In this document: positions 1 through 8,476 of the stretch, piece after piece | Position numbering within the stretch: position 1 is the stretch's first letter | Layout of the letters: every line of letters starts with the position of its first letter | Assembly (NCBI GenBank): GCA_002418005.1 | Contig: DIDF01000076.1 | Span: 1-24,317, forward strand | Direction: 5' to 3' | Length of the DNA: 24,317 nucleotides | From: Lactobacillaceae bacterium UBA5807 | GTDB taxonomy: Bacteria; Bacillota; Bacilli; Lactobacillales; Lactobacillaceae | Made by a program: the position numbers and the translations under genes | Notes under the pieces: generated by a model | The model's input: only the letters and a program-made list of their open reading frames with translations | Databases searched by the model: none | Told to the model about the DNA's origin: nothing

Positions 1-54
1 TAGTTTTCAGACGGGCCCTAACCAAATTCCGGCTAATTACTTATTTTGGATTTA

Positions 55-1011
55 TCAATGTTTTTTAAACAAACTAGTTAAATGGTCCATAAATACATTC
101 AAATAACGATCAGTGTCAACGTTGACCGCAACTTTAACGTTGGTTGGTTCTTTTAATCGAGTTGGATCACCGACTGTTCTGCCATAGTATTTTTCATCGG
201 TAGTAACGTACATATTGAGGTTGAGAACCTTGACGAAGCTTGGATCAATTGCCACGCCCACTGCTAGCGGATCATGAAGCGCACAGCCATGAAGATCAGG
301 GCTGGTGACATCGTATGCCTTGATATAAAAATCGACAATGTCGGCGTAGGCCTTACCAGCCTTGGTTCCAAGATCTCGCCATTGTTTGGTTTCTTTATAT
401 GTAAGAAGGGTTCTTAAAGTTACATCCAAACCAACCATAGTTAAATGCAATGGACTGGTGAAGACTCTGTTAGCTGCCGATGCATCTTGATGAATATTGG
501 ATTCAGTAACATTGGTGACATTGCCAGGAACAGTTAAAGCACCGCCCATGATGGTAACATTACCGATTTGCTTTGCTATTGAAGGATCTTTTTGAATGGC
601 CGCATCAAGGTTAGTTAGTGGGCCGGTTGGGACTAAGATTAAATCCTTGCCATATTTTTTAACTGAATTAATTAAAAAATCAATCCCATCACCTGACTCA
701 ACTGGGCGTTTAGCTTCTGGTAAATCAACTTCACCAATCCCGTTTTTGCCATGAATTTGGGCGCTGATCGGCATAACGTCAAAATGATCAGTTTCTGAAG
801 AATGAGATTTGCCGACATAAACCGGAACATCAGTAGCACCAAGTAATTCGAGTAATTTCAAAGAATTTTTGGCGGCTTGGTTAACCACAACGTTTCCGTA
901 TGAACTTAAAATGCCAATTAGATCAACATTTGGATCAGAGACCGCATAAGCTAAAGCCATGGCATCGTCGATACCAGTATCCAAATCAAGAATCATTTTT
1001 TTCTTGGCCAT
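55..1011 (-). CDS. Inosine/uridine-preferring nucleoside hydrolase family protein
   Basis: This cytoplasmic enzyme, 318 aa and the usual family length, should cleave the N-glycosidic bond of ribonucleosides to free base and ribose, feeding base salvage. The N-terminus carries the Ca-binding signature of the family, DLDTGIDDA at residues 9-17, with Asp9, Asp11, Asp15 and Asp16. A family-typical ESNIHQD segment lies near residue 170, and the C-terminal HDP (His246-Asp247) supplies the last conserved Asp. The ATG start has a GGAGGT ribosome-binding site about 11 nt upstream. The gene stands alone and diverges from the prsW-like gene. Substrate range (purine, pyrimidine or mixed) cannot be read from sequence, so no rih/iunH symbol is given. 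Family assignment is very secure. Confidence 0.93.
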   Translation of the reverse strand: MAKKKMILDLDTGIDDAMALAYAVSDPNVDLIGILSSYGNVVVNQAAKNSLKLLELLGATDVPVYVGKSHSSETDHFDVMPISAQIHGKNGIGEVDLPEAKRPVESGDGIDFLINSVKKYGKDLILVPTGPLTNLDAAIQKDPSIAKQIGNVTIMGGALTVPGNVTNVTESNIHQDASAANRVFTSPLHLTMVGLDVTLRTLLTYKETKQWRDLGTKAGKAYADIVDFYIKAYDVTSPDLHGCALHDPLAVGVAIDPSFVKVLNLNMYVTTDEKYYGRTVGDPTRLKEPTNVKVAVNVDTDRYLNVFMDHLTSLFKKH

Positions 1012-1035
1012 TTATTAAAGTACCTCCATCGGTTA

Positions 1036-1064
1036 ATTATCAAGAATACGAACGTTTTATTCAA
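1036..1064 (-). promoter_or_regulatory. Probable promoter of the nucleoside hydrolase gene
   Basis: On the minus strand a TTGAAT (-35) and a GATAAT (-10, five of six to consensus) are separated by exactly 17 nt. The -10 lies about 25 nt upstream of the start codon, so the leader would be short. Sequence match only. Confidence 0.5.
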
Positions 1065-1094
1065 ATAATAACTGATAATTTTGAAAAACTCAAT

Positions 1095-1124
1095 TTGACA
1101 GATTTCTTGAAGCAGTGTTATTTC
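1095..1124 (+). promoter_or_regulatory. Possible promoter of the prsW-like/reductase pair
   Basis: A perfect TTGACA (-35) at 1095-1100 is followed after 18 nt by TATTTC, preceded by TG one base away (an extended -10 form). The -35 is strong and the -10 poor. It is the only good candidate in the 157-bp divergent intergenic region in this direction. Confidence 0.38.
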
Positions 1125-1168
1125 TAGTTTAGGCTAAATTAGTATTAGAACTTTAGGAGTTGCGATGA

Positions 1169-2269
1169 ATGAAAAATAAGAAAAATTTCGGCAAGAATTT
1201 TTTAACCCTAGTCTGGACAGGTGTTCGTAGAAATTACGAAAATTTGGATGACAATATTGCTCGCCGACTTGATGAAAATGAAAATAAAAGTGGCGTTGAA
1301 ATTCATCTTTCAAAGATGTTTTCTGCGGTATTTACTCACCATACCAAAGATGAGGCCGATAGATTATTTATTGTCGGGACAAAACAAACCACACCCAGTT
1401 TAGCAAGAGTTTCCAGCCGGCCCGTAAAACCTTGGTTTTTCTCACGGGTGTTTGTGGTTTTGGCACTAAGCTTTACAATGCTGATGCTGCTATTAAACGT
1501 TTTTAAAAGTGATAAGGCTATTCCTGGCTTAATTTTTATTGGTTCTTTGGCAGTTCCTTTTTCTTTGCTAATGATGTTTTTTGAAATTAACGTTTACCAA
1601 AATATCTCAATTAGGCAAGTAATGATTACCTTTTTAGTAGGTGGGATTCTTTCTTTACTAGTGACGATGTCTTTTTATATTGCTTTACCTATTAAAACTC
1701 ACGAAAGTATCACCGCTGCGCTTTTGGTTGGGGTCGTTGAAGAACTTGCAAAGTGTGTTGTGGTAATCATTTTTGTTAATTCTTACAAACTAAATTATAT
1801 TTTCAATGGGATGCTAATTGGCGCTGCAATTGGTGCCGGATTTTCCGTTTTTGAAAGTTCTGGCTATGTCAGCGAATATGGCCTGGCAACAATTTTTGTT
1901 CGCAGTTTTCAAGCCATTGGCACTCATACCATTTGGGCAGCAATTATTGGCGGAGCAGTTATTTTGGGCAAGGCCCGGAAAAAGCCGTTTACCGTTCGGG
2001 ATTTCTTTACTAACCCCAGATTTTTTGTGTTCCTAATACTAATTATTGCTCTGCACACTTTTTGGGACTGGGACATTCCTGGTACCGGAATCATGGTTTC
2101 TCTTACCCAAGAGTTCATTGACGTGGTCATCGGCTGGTTTGCAATTTTTGTCTTGATTGATGCCGGTCTAAGAGAAGTAAAGACTCTTCAAGGGCAGATT
2201 ATCATTAATAAATCTGAAAGTAAGATTTTAAGGCGAGTAATTAGACGTAGAAAAGGAGTTAAAAATTAA
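1169..2269 (+). CDS. PrsW family intramembrane metalloprotease
   Basis: A 366-aa polytopic membrane protein with a cytosolic N-terminal region of about 90 residues. About eight hydrophobic segments follow from residue 92. The family motifs are present: the EE pair at 191-192 in GVVEELAK, FESSGY at 228-233, His253 in IGTHTIW and His296 in LHTFWDW, which together are expected to form the metal site. B. subtilis PrsW cleaves an anti-sigma factor, but family members in lactobacilli have no established substrate. The ATG at 1169 is chosen because the earlier ATG at 1165 runs into a stop after three further codons. AGGAG lies 9 nt upstream. The stop codon overlaps the start of the reductase by 1 base (TAATG), so the two are translationally coupled. 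The C-terminus is basic (RRVIRRRKG). Confidence 0.88.
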   Translation: MKNKKNFGKNFLTLVWTGVRRNYENLDDNIARRLDENENKSGVEIHLSKMFSAVFTHHTKDEADRLFIVGTKQTTPSLARVSSRPVKPWFFSRVFVVLALSFTMLMLLLNVFKSDKAIPGLIFIGSLAVPFSLLMMFFEINVYQNISIRQVMITFLVGGILSLLVTMSFYIALPIKTHESITAALLVGVVEELAKCVVVIIFVNSYKLNYIFNGMLIGAAIGAGFSVFESSGYVSEYGLATIFVRSFQAIGTHTIWAAIIGGAVILGKARKKPFTVRDFFTNPRFFVFLILIIALHTFWDWDIPGTGIMVSLTQEFIDVVIGWFAIFVLIDAGLREVKTLQGQIIINKSESKILRRVIRRRKGVKN

Positions 2270-3270
2270 TGAGTGAAGAAATTTATGACATTACGGTTAT
2301 CGGCGGCGGCCCTGCCGGAATGTTTGCTGGATTTTATGGTGAACTAAGGGATGCAAAGGTCCAAATTATTGAAAGCCTGTCTGAAATGGGCGGCCAGGTA
2401 ATGGCCATATATCCAGAAAAAACCGTTCTTGATGTTGCTGGGTTTCCGGCAATTAAGGCAAGCAAATTAGTAGCTGATCAAGAAAAACAATTGGCAGGTT
2501 TTTCTCCTAAAATTCGTCTTAATGAAACAGTGGAGAATGTTAAAAAAAGTTCTTCTGGCTATGAAATAATTACTAATAAGTCGACTTCTCTGACCAAAGG
2601 AATTGTGATTGCTACCGGAGTTGGGGCTTTCAATCCTCGCCGATTAGCGGCTGAAAACGCCGATGAATTTGAAGGCAAGAATTTGTTTTATACCATAAAG
2701 GATTTGGAGCATTTTAAGAATCATGATGTTTTGGTTGCCGGCGGAGGAGACGCAGCGATCGATCAGGCCTTACTTTTGGAAAGAACTGCGAAAAAAGTAT
2801 ATTTGCTTCATCGTAGAAATCAGTATCGAGCTATGGAACACAGTGTTGATTTACTAAACCAATCGAGCATTCAACAAGTAACTCCCTACCTTATTAAGAA
2901 ACTTGAGGCTAATGGTCAAAAAGTGACTTTAACTGCTAAGAAAATGAAGAGCGAGGAAACTAAAAAGCTCACTGTAGACGATGTGGTCGTCAATTATGGT
3001 TTTATTGCTAAGGGTGATGCTATCGAGAAATGGGAAGCTAAACCGGAAATGAATCGTGGTGAAATCACCATTGATAAGACCGGTAAGACCAACCTTGAGA
3101 ATGTTTATTCTATTGGTGATGTGGCAATGTATAAAGGCAAGCAGCCCTTGTTAACCACAGCTTTTGGGGAGGCTCCGGTTGCCATTAATTCATTAATGGC
3201 TAGTATTTATCCAGATAGAAGAGGACCTGTGCATAGTACATCGATTATGGAACATCGTCAGAAAAAATAA
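2269..3270 (+). CDS. Ferredoxin/flavodoxin--NADP(+) reductase, thioredoxin-reductase-like (YumC type)
   Basis: This 333-aa FAD enzyme should move electrons between NADPH and ferredoxin or flavodoxin (EC 1.18.1.2 type). The FAD-binding motif GGGPAG is at 12-17, the NADP-binding GGGDAAIDQA at 158-167 with HRR at 181-183, and the second FAD motif GDVA at 283-286 followed by PLLTTAFGEA. The CxxC redox pair of true thioredoxin reductase is absent between the two nucleotide-binding domains. That separates it from TrxB and puts it in the YumC/TrxR-like FNR group usual in Firmicutes. It starts inside the stop of the prsW-like gene, and GGAG lies about 10 nt upstream. A strong terminator follows 50 nt after the stop. 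Confidence 0.92.
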   Translation: MSEEIYDITVIGGGPAGMFAGFYGELRDAKVQIIESLSEMGGQVMAIYPEKTVLDVAGFPAIKASKLVADQEKQLAGFSPKIRLNETVENVKKSSSGYEIITNKSTSLTKGIVIATGVGAFNPRRLAAENADEFEGKNLFYTIKDLEHFKNHDVLVAGGGDAAIDQALLLERTAKKVYLLHRRNQYRAMEHSVDLLNQSSIQQVTPYLIKKLEANGQKVTLTAKKMKSEETKKLTVDDVVVNYGFIAKGDAIEKWEAKPEMNRGEITIDKTGKTNLENVYSIGDVAMYKGKQPLLTTAFGEAPVAINSLMASIYPDRRGPVHSTSIMEHRQKK

Positions 3271-3321
3271 GCATCAAATATTGTGGCTTTGGAGATTGTG
3301 AAAGAAAAATAGTAAATCATA

Positions 3322-3356
3322 AAAAAGTGCCTAACGCTTGTCGTTAGGCACTTTTT
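3322..3356 (+). terminator. Intrinsic terminator after the FNR gene
   Basis: A perfect 15-bp stem (3322-3336 pairing with 3342-3356) closes a CTTGT loop and ends in a T run. The A-rich left arm means it could also work on the minus strand. Confidence 0.9.
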
Positions 3357-3525
3357 AGTAAAAATATTTTACTAAAATAACCCATTTTGTGAATGCCATT
3401 TCATGCGGATGAATTTTACCCACCGTGCGTTCACCTGCTATATCAAGGATGAGAGCTAGTAAACATTGCTAAATTAGGAAAAAACAATGAATTATAAAAG
3501 TATAAATTTTTCACTTTTTCGCTTT

Positions 3526-3583
3526 TTTGTTAAATGAACAAATGCACAAAATAATTGACATGACAACGGTTTAACTTTACCAT
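3526..3583 (+). promoter_or_regulatory. lrgAB promoter region with inverted repeat and cre-like site
   Basis: A perfect TTGACA at 3555-3560 is followed after 17 nt by TACCAT (3578-3583, four of six). Just upstream is an inverted repeat TTTGTT-N5-AACAAA (3526-3542). The spacer holds TGACAACGGTTTAA (3561-3574), which fits a CcpA cre consensus with two mismatches and would block the promoter if occupied. The rest of the 384-bp intergenic gap holds the upstream terminator and about 170 bp of AT-rich sequence with nothing I recognise. Confidence 0.45.
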
Positions 3584-3654
3584 TAAAGCTGAGTGTTAGG
3601 GGATTTTGCTTCACTTATTAGATTTGTGATTTCTATACGAAAGGGGATTTTATT

Positions 3655-4128
3655 ATGGCAGACAAAGCTAAGGATGTTCAATCCAAGGATGCAGAAGAAA
3701 AGAAGCCAGAAACAAAGGAAGCTCCTATTCTTATTCAAATGGGAATTTTTGCAGCTGTCCTTTTTGTTTCTAGTTTGATTTCACCTCTGTTTCCAAAGAG
3801 CTTCCCAGTTCCAACTCCAGTTATTGGTTTAATTATTCTGTATTTCTTACTAACACTCCATATTGTTAAAGTTGAATGGGTAGACAAATTTGGTACTTTC
3901 ATGATTGGCTTCATTGCCTTCCTGTTTGTTCCATCAGGAATTCAGTTGACTGCTTCACTCGATATTTTGGCAGGTTTGAATGGTGTTAAGTTGATTATTG
4001 CTATTATTCTTGCAACCGTCATTCTTCTTGTCGTGGTTGCTTATACGACTTCGTTTATTTTCTGGATTGACAAAAAAGTCTTTCACCGCGAAATCAAAGC
4101 TTCGGAAAATGTCGAAGATCATAAATAA
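3655..4128 (+). CDS. lrgA: CidA/LrgA family membrane protein
   Basis: A 157-aa holin-like membrane protein. Residues 1-23 form a charged, Lys/Glu-rich cytosolic tail. About four hydrophobic segments follow (roughly 26-45, 52-68, 75-95 and 108-135), with the family signature VPTPVIGL near residues 52-59 and FMIGFIAFLFVPSGIQL near 82-98. LrgA acts with LrgB. The pair was first described as affecting murein hydrolase export and autolysis, while the Bacillus homologues PftAB carry pyruvate. An AAAGGGG ribosome-binding site precedes the ATG. lrgB begins 23 nt downstream, so the two form an operon ending at the 4961 terminator. No lytSR genes lie nearby. Confidence 0.9.
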   Translation: MADKAKDVQSKDAEEKKPETKEAPILIQMGIFAAVLFVSSLISPLFPKSFPVPTPVIGLIILYFLLTLHIVKVEWVDKFGTFMIGFIAFLFVPSGIQLTASLDILAGLNGVKLIIAIILATVILLVVVAYTTSFIFWIDKKVFHREIKASENVEDHK

Positions 4129-4151
4129 TTAAAGACAGGGGGAAATAAATC

Positions 4152-4925
4152 ATGACTGCTGCTGCAACTAATTTTACAGCCACTCAGCTTATGCTTATCA
4201 AATTCTTAGGCACCCCAATTTTCGGGATTTGTCTTTCAATTTTGGTATTCTTGCTTGGTCAGTGGCTATTCAAGATTGGTAAAGGATTCTTCTTATTCCA
4301 ACCTTTATTCGTTGGTATGGTATTAGGTATTTTTGTTCTTTGGTGCATAGCCCAAATATTCAAAGTTACACCAGCTTTTGTATTTACAAGTTTGTACTGG
4401 CCAGGTGGAAACATCTTGTTCTGGTTCTTAAACCCAGCCACAATTGCATTTGCGATTCCGCTTTACAAACGAAACGATATTGTCAAGAAATACTGGTTTG
4501 AAATTTTCATTTCTTTGATTATTGGCTTAATCATTTCACTATTCTTGATTTTCTACGTTTCCAAAGCTCTTGGTCTCAACAATCCAGCTATTGCTTCCTT
4601 GCTTCCACAAGCTGCAACTACTGTTATTGCTATGGCTATTTCTGGAGCTATTGGTGGCACACCAGCTGTTACCGCTATGGCATGTATCCTGAATGCCGTT
4701 CTTATTTACGCTTTGGCAAATTGGCTGCTCAAGATTTTCAGACTCAAAGAACCAATTGGTGCCGGACTTGGATTAGGTACTGCCGGCCATACTGTTGGTT
4801 CAGCTAAAGCTTTGCAACTTGGTTCTATTCAAGGTGCTATGGCTGCCATCGCGGTTGTTATCATTTCAATCGTTGTTGACCTAGTTGTTCCAACATTTGC
4901 CCAGTTAATGGGAATTATGAAGTAA
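4152..4925 (+). CDS. lrgB: LrgB family membrane protein
   Basis: This 257-aa polytopic membrane protein is the partner of LrgA. It has about seven hydrophobic segments and the hallmark LrgB sequences LPQAATTVIAMAIS near 151-164, GGTPAVTAM near 168-176 and LGTAGHTVGSAKAL near 208-221. The length is slightly above the roughly 230-residue norm because of an N-terminal extension before the first segment. The start has a very G-rich ribosome-binding site, AGGGGGA, about 10 nt upstream. The job is presumably shared with LrgA: export of small molecules (pyruvate in Bacillus PftAB) or modulation of autolysis. Confidence 0.92.
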   Translation: MTAAATNFTATQLMLIKFLGTPIFGICLSILVFLLGQWLFKIGKGFFLFQPLFVGMVLGIFVLWCIAQIFKVTPAFVFTSLYWPGGNILFWFLNPATIAFAIPLYKRNDIVKKYWFEIFISLIIGLIISLFLIFYVSKALGLNNPAIASLLPQAATTVIAMAISGAIGGTPAVTAMACILNAVLIYALANWLLKIFRLKEPIGAGLGLGTAGHTVGSAKALQLGSIQGAMAAIAVVIISIVVDLVVPTFAQLMGIMK

Positions 4926-4960
4926 TAGTAATTTAGAAATTCACAAATCTAATAAATAAA

Positions 4961-4992
4961 TAAAAGACCAAGGCGATTGCCTTGGTCTTTTA
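4961..4992. terminator. Bidirectional terminator between lrgB and the LTA synthase gene
   Basis: A perfect 14-bp stem (4961-4974 with 4979-4992) closes a GATT loop, with a T run on the plus strand and an A run that becomes T on the minus strand. It sits 20-36 nt beyond both convergent stop codons. Confidence 0.9.
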
Positions 4993-5012
4993 TTTTGGCT
5001 AATTCTGCTAAG

Positions 5013-7169
5013 CTATTTGCTACTGCTACTGTCATTGGTTGCATCTGGGTTAGTAATCTTAATTCTATTTGAATCGGTTGCCTTATGGTGAAGTTCAGGG
5101 GCATTAGTATAGTAATCAATTAACGTTGAATGGTCTCCGTTTTCAGAGAAAATACTAGTCGATTTATTTTTCAAAAGTTTTTCAATTCTCTGTTCCTTAG
5201 CTAGGCCATTAGCATAGTTATATTTCCTGGGATCAACCGAAATAAAGCCTTTTGGATGATAGAAACGTAAAAGATTTTTTTCATTTAGCTGATCTGAAAG
5301 AGAAAGCTGATGGTCAACTTTTTTATTGTTCCTGGCAATCTCAGCTTTTTGCTGCTTGTTTGGATTGCTAATTAATTGACCAGTTGAATTGAGGTATAAA
5401 TCATGATTAGTGTAGGTATACGTTGGCGTTACCCAGTCTTGATCTCTGAATGCGACTAATTGATCATGACGAGATGAAAAGATATCGGTGCCAAACTGGA
5501 CGTATCTTTTAGTACTAATACCCAGCAAGTGCATGAGCGTTGGTAAAACATCAATCTCACCAGCATACTTTTTAGATATATATCCATTCTTTTGGCCAGG
5601 AATATTAATTATCAACGGCACTCGTTGTAGTTGAGCATTATCAAAGTCATTCCAGTTATCAGAATTTTTACCAAGAACCTTGGCAAGATTCTTGTTTTCT
5701 GAGTTTGAGATGCCGTAGTGGTCGCCATAAAGCACAATCACCGAGTGTTTAAGCAAGCCAGTCTTAGACAAGTATTGATAGAATTCTTTAATTGCTGAAT
5801 CCAAATAGTGAGCTGTTTCAAAATAGTTATTGACGACATCGTCATCGGTGTTGACTGTCTTGAAATTTGGATCCATGTCTTCTTGATCAAGATCGTATGG
5901 GAAATGGTTGGTAACGGTAATGTATTTTACATAAAACGGTTGTTGAAGATTCTCTAAATAAGGAACTGAATCATGAAACAGCAGCTTATCCTTTAATCCA
6001 TAACCTAAAGATCGATCGCCGGTAGTATTGTAATAACTGGCATCAAAGAAGTAGTTATAGCCCATGTTTTTATAAACATTGTTTCGATTCCAAAAACTGG
6101 CAACATTTCCATGGAAAACAGCACTGGTATAATGCCTTCTTTGTGAAAGAATGGCTGGAGCGGCTTGGAAAGTATTGTCACTGCCTAACTGAGCAAATAA
6201 TGATCCCTGAGGTAAACCAAAGGTGCTGGTTTCAAGCATATTTTCGGCATCAGATGTTTTTCCTTGGCCAACTTGATGGTAAAAGTTCTTAAACGAGTAG
6301 GAAGCCTTGCTGGCATAGAGTTTGTTTAAGAATGGTGTTACTTCTTTGCCATTGATTTTTTTATTGATTAAAAATTGCTGGAAACTTTCCAAATGAATGT
6401 AAATGACATTCTTGCCTTTAGCTATTCCGTAATATTTCGGATTGGGTTTGGCGTAATGAGATCTGGTATACTTTAAAATGTTTGTCAGTTGCGATTTAGT
6501 GGCCGAATTTCGCATTTCATTAGTATGCTGGGACTTTATCCCGTCATAAACGGTAAAAGCGTCTAGGCCCAAATATTTGACGATATAGGACCGATCAAAG
6601 GTTCTGGTTAATAATTGTGGCCGATCCATTTCCCCAAATGAAAGGTTGACCGTAAATAATAGGACGGATAGTGATGTCATAGCCAAGCCGATGCGTTTGT
6701 TTAGCGGTCGTTTATCAATTTTTATTCTCCGAGAAGCCATTAAAAGAATTATCACAATCAGATCGATCCAGTAAAGGACATCGTGGAACTTGGTTAATGC
6801 CAAAGAACTGCCACTTAAACCTTGATTAACCTTAGAATAGCCAGTCATTGTGCTGACAGTCATATAATCCGTAAATTCTCGGAAATATATTACATTTAAA
6901 TAAAGCAGCACCGTGTTGATGGTATCAATCAAAAGAGCAACAATATAAAAATTACTGCTCTTTTTGAAATACAGTGGAATACTCAACAAAAGAATTGTTG
7001 TCGCAAAAGGATTTATTAAAGCAATGAAAAATTGAAAAACGTTGGTGATTCCTAAATTAAAATCGGCAAAGTATGCCAAAAGTGTTTTTAACCAAAAGCA
7101 GACAACTAAAAGAACGATAAAACCTTTTCTAGTACTGCTTGCTTTAAGGATTTGACGAGTAAGTTTCAA
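5013..7169 (-). CDS. Lipoteichoic acid synthase family protein (LtaS-like)
   Basis: A 718-aa membrane enzyme expected to polymerise glycerol phosphate from phosphatidylglycerol onto a glycolipid anchor outside the membrane. Five N-terminal transmembrane segments (about 15-35, 45-67, 74-95, 128-145 and 160-178) precede an extracellular sulfatase-fold domain. Catalytic features match LtaS: Glu261 in LESFQ, nucleophile Thr305 in GQGKTSD, FWNR at 359-362 and Asp483-His484 in YGDHYG. The C-terminal 70 residues are hydrophilic, and the protein is longer than the roughly 650 aa of staphylococcal LtaS. The start is TTG, placed 9 nt after AAGGAG; no in-frame ATG lies closer to this site. The gene is monocistronic. 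It could be the primary LtaS or a paralogue such as an LTA primase. Confidence 0.9.
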   Translation of the reverse strand: MKLTRQILKASSTRKGFIVLLVVCFWLKTLLAYFADFNLGITNVFQFFIALINPFATTILLLSIPLYFKKSSNFYIVALLIDTINTVLLYLNVIYFREFTDYMTVSTMTGYSKVNQGLSGSSLALTKFHDVLYWIDLIVIILLMASRRIKIDKRPLNKRIGLAMTSLSVLLFTVNLSFGEMDRPQLLTRTFDRSYIVKYLGLDAFTVYDGIKSQHTNEMRNSATKSQLTNILKYTRSHYAKPNPKYYGIAKGKNVIYIHLESFQQFLINKKINGKEVTPFLNKLYASKASYSFKNFYHQVGQGKTSDAENMLETSTFGLPQGSLFAQLGSDNTFQAAPAILSQRRHYTSAVFHGNVASFWNRNNVYKNMGYNYFFDASYYNTTGDRSLGYGLKDKLLFHDSVPYLENLQQPFYVKYITVTNHFPYDLDQEDMDPNFKTVNTDDDVVNNYFETAHYLDSAIKEFYQYLSKTGLLKHSVIVLYGDHYGISNSENKNLAKVLGKNSDNWNDFDNAQLQRVPLIINIPGQKNGYISKKYAGEIDVLPTLMHLLGISTKRYVQFGTDIFSSRHDQLVAFRDQDWVTPTYTYTNHDLYLNSTGQLISNPNKQQKAEIARNNKKVDHQLSLSDQLNEKNLLRFYHPKGFISVDPRKYNYANGLAKEQRIEKLLKNKSTSIFSENGDHSTLIDYYTNAPELHHKATDSNRIKITNPDATNDSSSSK

Positions 7170-7222
7170 AACAAAAGCTCCTTAACGGTTTCGTGATGAA
7201 TGCAATAACTGCATTAATATCT

Positions 7223-7252
7223 ATCATATTAACAAATTCCAATTAAAAACAA
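7223..7252 (-). promoter_or_regulatory. Possible promoter of the LTA synthase gene
   Basis: On the minus strand TTGTTT and TATGAT (five of six for the -10) are 18 nt apart. The -10 lies 53 nt upstream of the TTG start. Confidence 0.4.
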
Positions 7253-7364
7253 GTTTAAATTCCAAGAATTTGCCAAAATCTTAATCCATTTTGAGGTGAT
7301 TTTAACTTTCAATCATTGTTATACTTTAGACGTAAAAAGATTATTAAGAAAAGGGTGACAGTTT

Positions 7365-8024
7365 ATGACCAAATTTACTATGTATATGGTTCGTCATGGC
7401 CAAACGTACTTCAATATTTATAATAAGCTTCAAGGGTGGAGTAATACACCACTGACAAAAAAAGGAATCAAAAATGCGGTTGATACAGGTGAAAAACTAA
7501 AAAATGTCAAATTTGCTGCGGCTTTTTGCAGTGACACCACTAGAGCAGAACAAACCATTCAAACTATCTTGGATGAAAATCAGGTTTCTGATGTTAAAAA
7601 GCCGACCACTTCACCGTTCTTTAGAGAAGAGTTTTATGGTTATTTTGAAGGCAATGACATGGATCAAGCATGGTATTTGGCTGGAGCTCCTCACGGCTTG
7701 CCAACCTTTAAAGACATTGTTACCAAGTATTCCATTGGTAAGGCCAAAGACTTTTTAAAGGATGCTGATCCGTTTCATCAAGCAGAAAATAATGAAGAAT
7801 ATTGGCACCGATTGGATCAGGGCTTAAATTTAGTGAAAAATGATCCAGATATCAAAGATGGTGACAACGTTCTGTTGGTTAGCCATGGGAATACTCTCTT
7901 AAGCCTGGTTGAGCGATTTGGCGGCGGTAAGTATAACATTACCCAAAGACCTGCAAATGGCAGTATCACCAAATTAGCGTACGATGGAACCGATTTTAAA
8001 ATAACTGCTTTTAATGAGCAGTAA
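7365..8024 (+). CDS. Histidine phosphatase (phosphoglycerate mutase-like) family protein
   Basis: A 219-aa cytoplasmic enzyme of the histidine phosphatase superfamily, with the phospho-accepting RHG at residues 10-12, Arg60 in SDTTRAEQT, the acidic pair at 88-89 in REEFYG, and the second catalytic His174 in VSHGNT. The length and divergent middle region fit the broad-specificity phosphatases of lactobacilli better than glycolytic GpmA, which is about 230 aa with a different active-site loop. The substrate is unknown. An AAAGGGTGA-type site precedes the ATG. A TATACT -10 at 7320-7325 lies 39 nt upstream, without a convincing -35. A GNAT gene starts 14 nt after the stop, suggesting an operon. 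Confidence 0.87.
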   Translation: MTKFTMYMVRHGQTYFNIYNKLQGWSNTPLTKKGIKNAVDTGEKLKNVKFAAAFCSDTTRAEQTIQTILDENQVSDVKKPTTSPFFREEFYGYFEGNDMDQAWYLAGAPHGLPTFKDIVTKYSIGKAKDFLKDADPFHQAENNEEYWHRLDQGLNLVKNDPDIKDGDNVLLVSHGNTLLSLVERFGGGKYNITQRPANGSITKLAYDGTDFKITAFNEQ

Positions 8025-8038
8025 CCAGGTGAATAAGA

Positions 8039-8476
8039 TTGGAAATAAGAGATTCAAACAAAGATAAGAATGTTTATAAAGACGCACTGTCAATTCGGCG
8101 CAGCGTTTTTATTGAAGAACAGGGAATCGATGAAAACGTTGAATTCGATGGAACCGGAGCTAATGCGACTCATTATGTTGCATATGTGGATAATAAACCG
8201 GTAGCAACAGCGCGAGCAACCAAAACCGATGAGGGTGTGCATATTCAAAGAGTGGCAACCCTGAAGGAGTATCGTCACCAAGATATTGCTAAAAGCTTAA
8301 TCGAAACAATTTTAAAGGATCCTCAGTTTAAGAACCAAACTAGATTTTATCTAGGTGGCCAGGTTACGGCCGTTGGTTTTTATGAAAAATTAGGTTTTAA
8401 AGTATATGGTAAACCGTTTTTGGATGCGGGAATTGAGCATAAGCATATGGAAAAGAGTGCGACAAGACGCGGGTGA
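8039..8476 (+). CDS. GNAT family N-acetyltransferase (YjcF/ElaA-like)
   Basis: A 145-aa acyltransferase with the N-terminal RRSVFIEEQGI segment (20-30) typical of the YjcF/ElaA subgroup. A VATLKEYRHQDIAKSL segment (73-88) stands where acetyl-CoA binds, and FYEKLGFKVYG near 112-122 is the usual GNAT end motif. The acceptor is unknown. The start is TTG, 7 nt after AGGTGA; no ATG lies nearby. The last codons, encoding SATRRG and the stop, lie inside the left arm of the palindromic repeat at 8457-8568. The C-terminus therefore appears to have been replaced or trimmed by that repeat. Confidence 0.85.
   Translation: MEIRDSNKDKNVYKDALSIRRSVFIEEQGIDENVEFDGTGANATHYVAYVDNKPVATARATKTDEGVHIQRVATLKEYRHQDIAKSLIETILKDPQFKNQTRFYLGGQVTAVGFYEKLGFKVYGKPFLDAGIEHKHMEKSATRRG

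Noticed and set aside
900..1127. 75-codon plus-strand frame
   Set aside because: It is mostly antisense to the nucleoside hydrolase N-terminus and has no translation signal.
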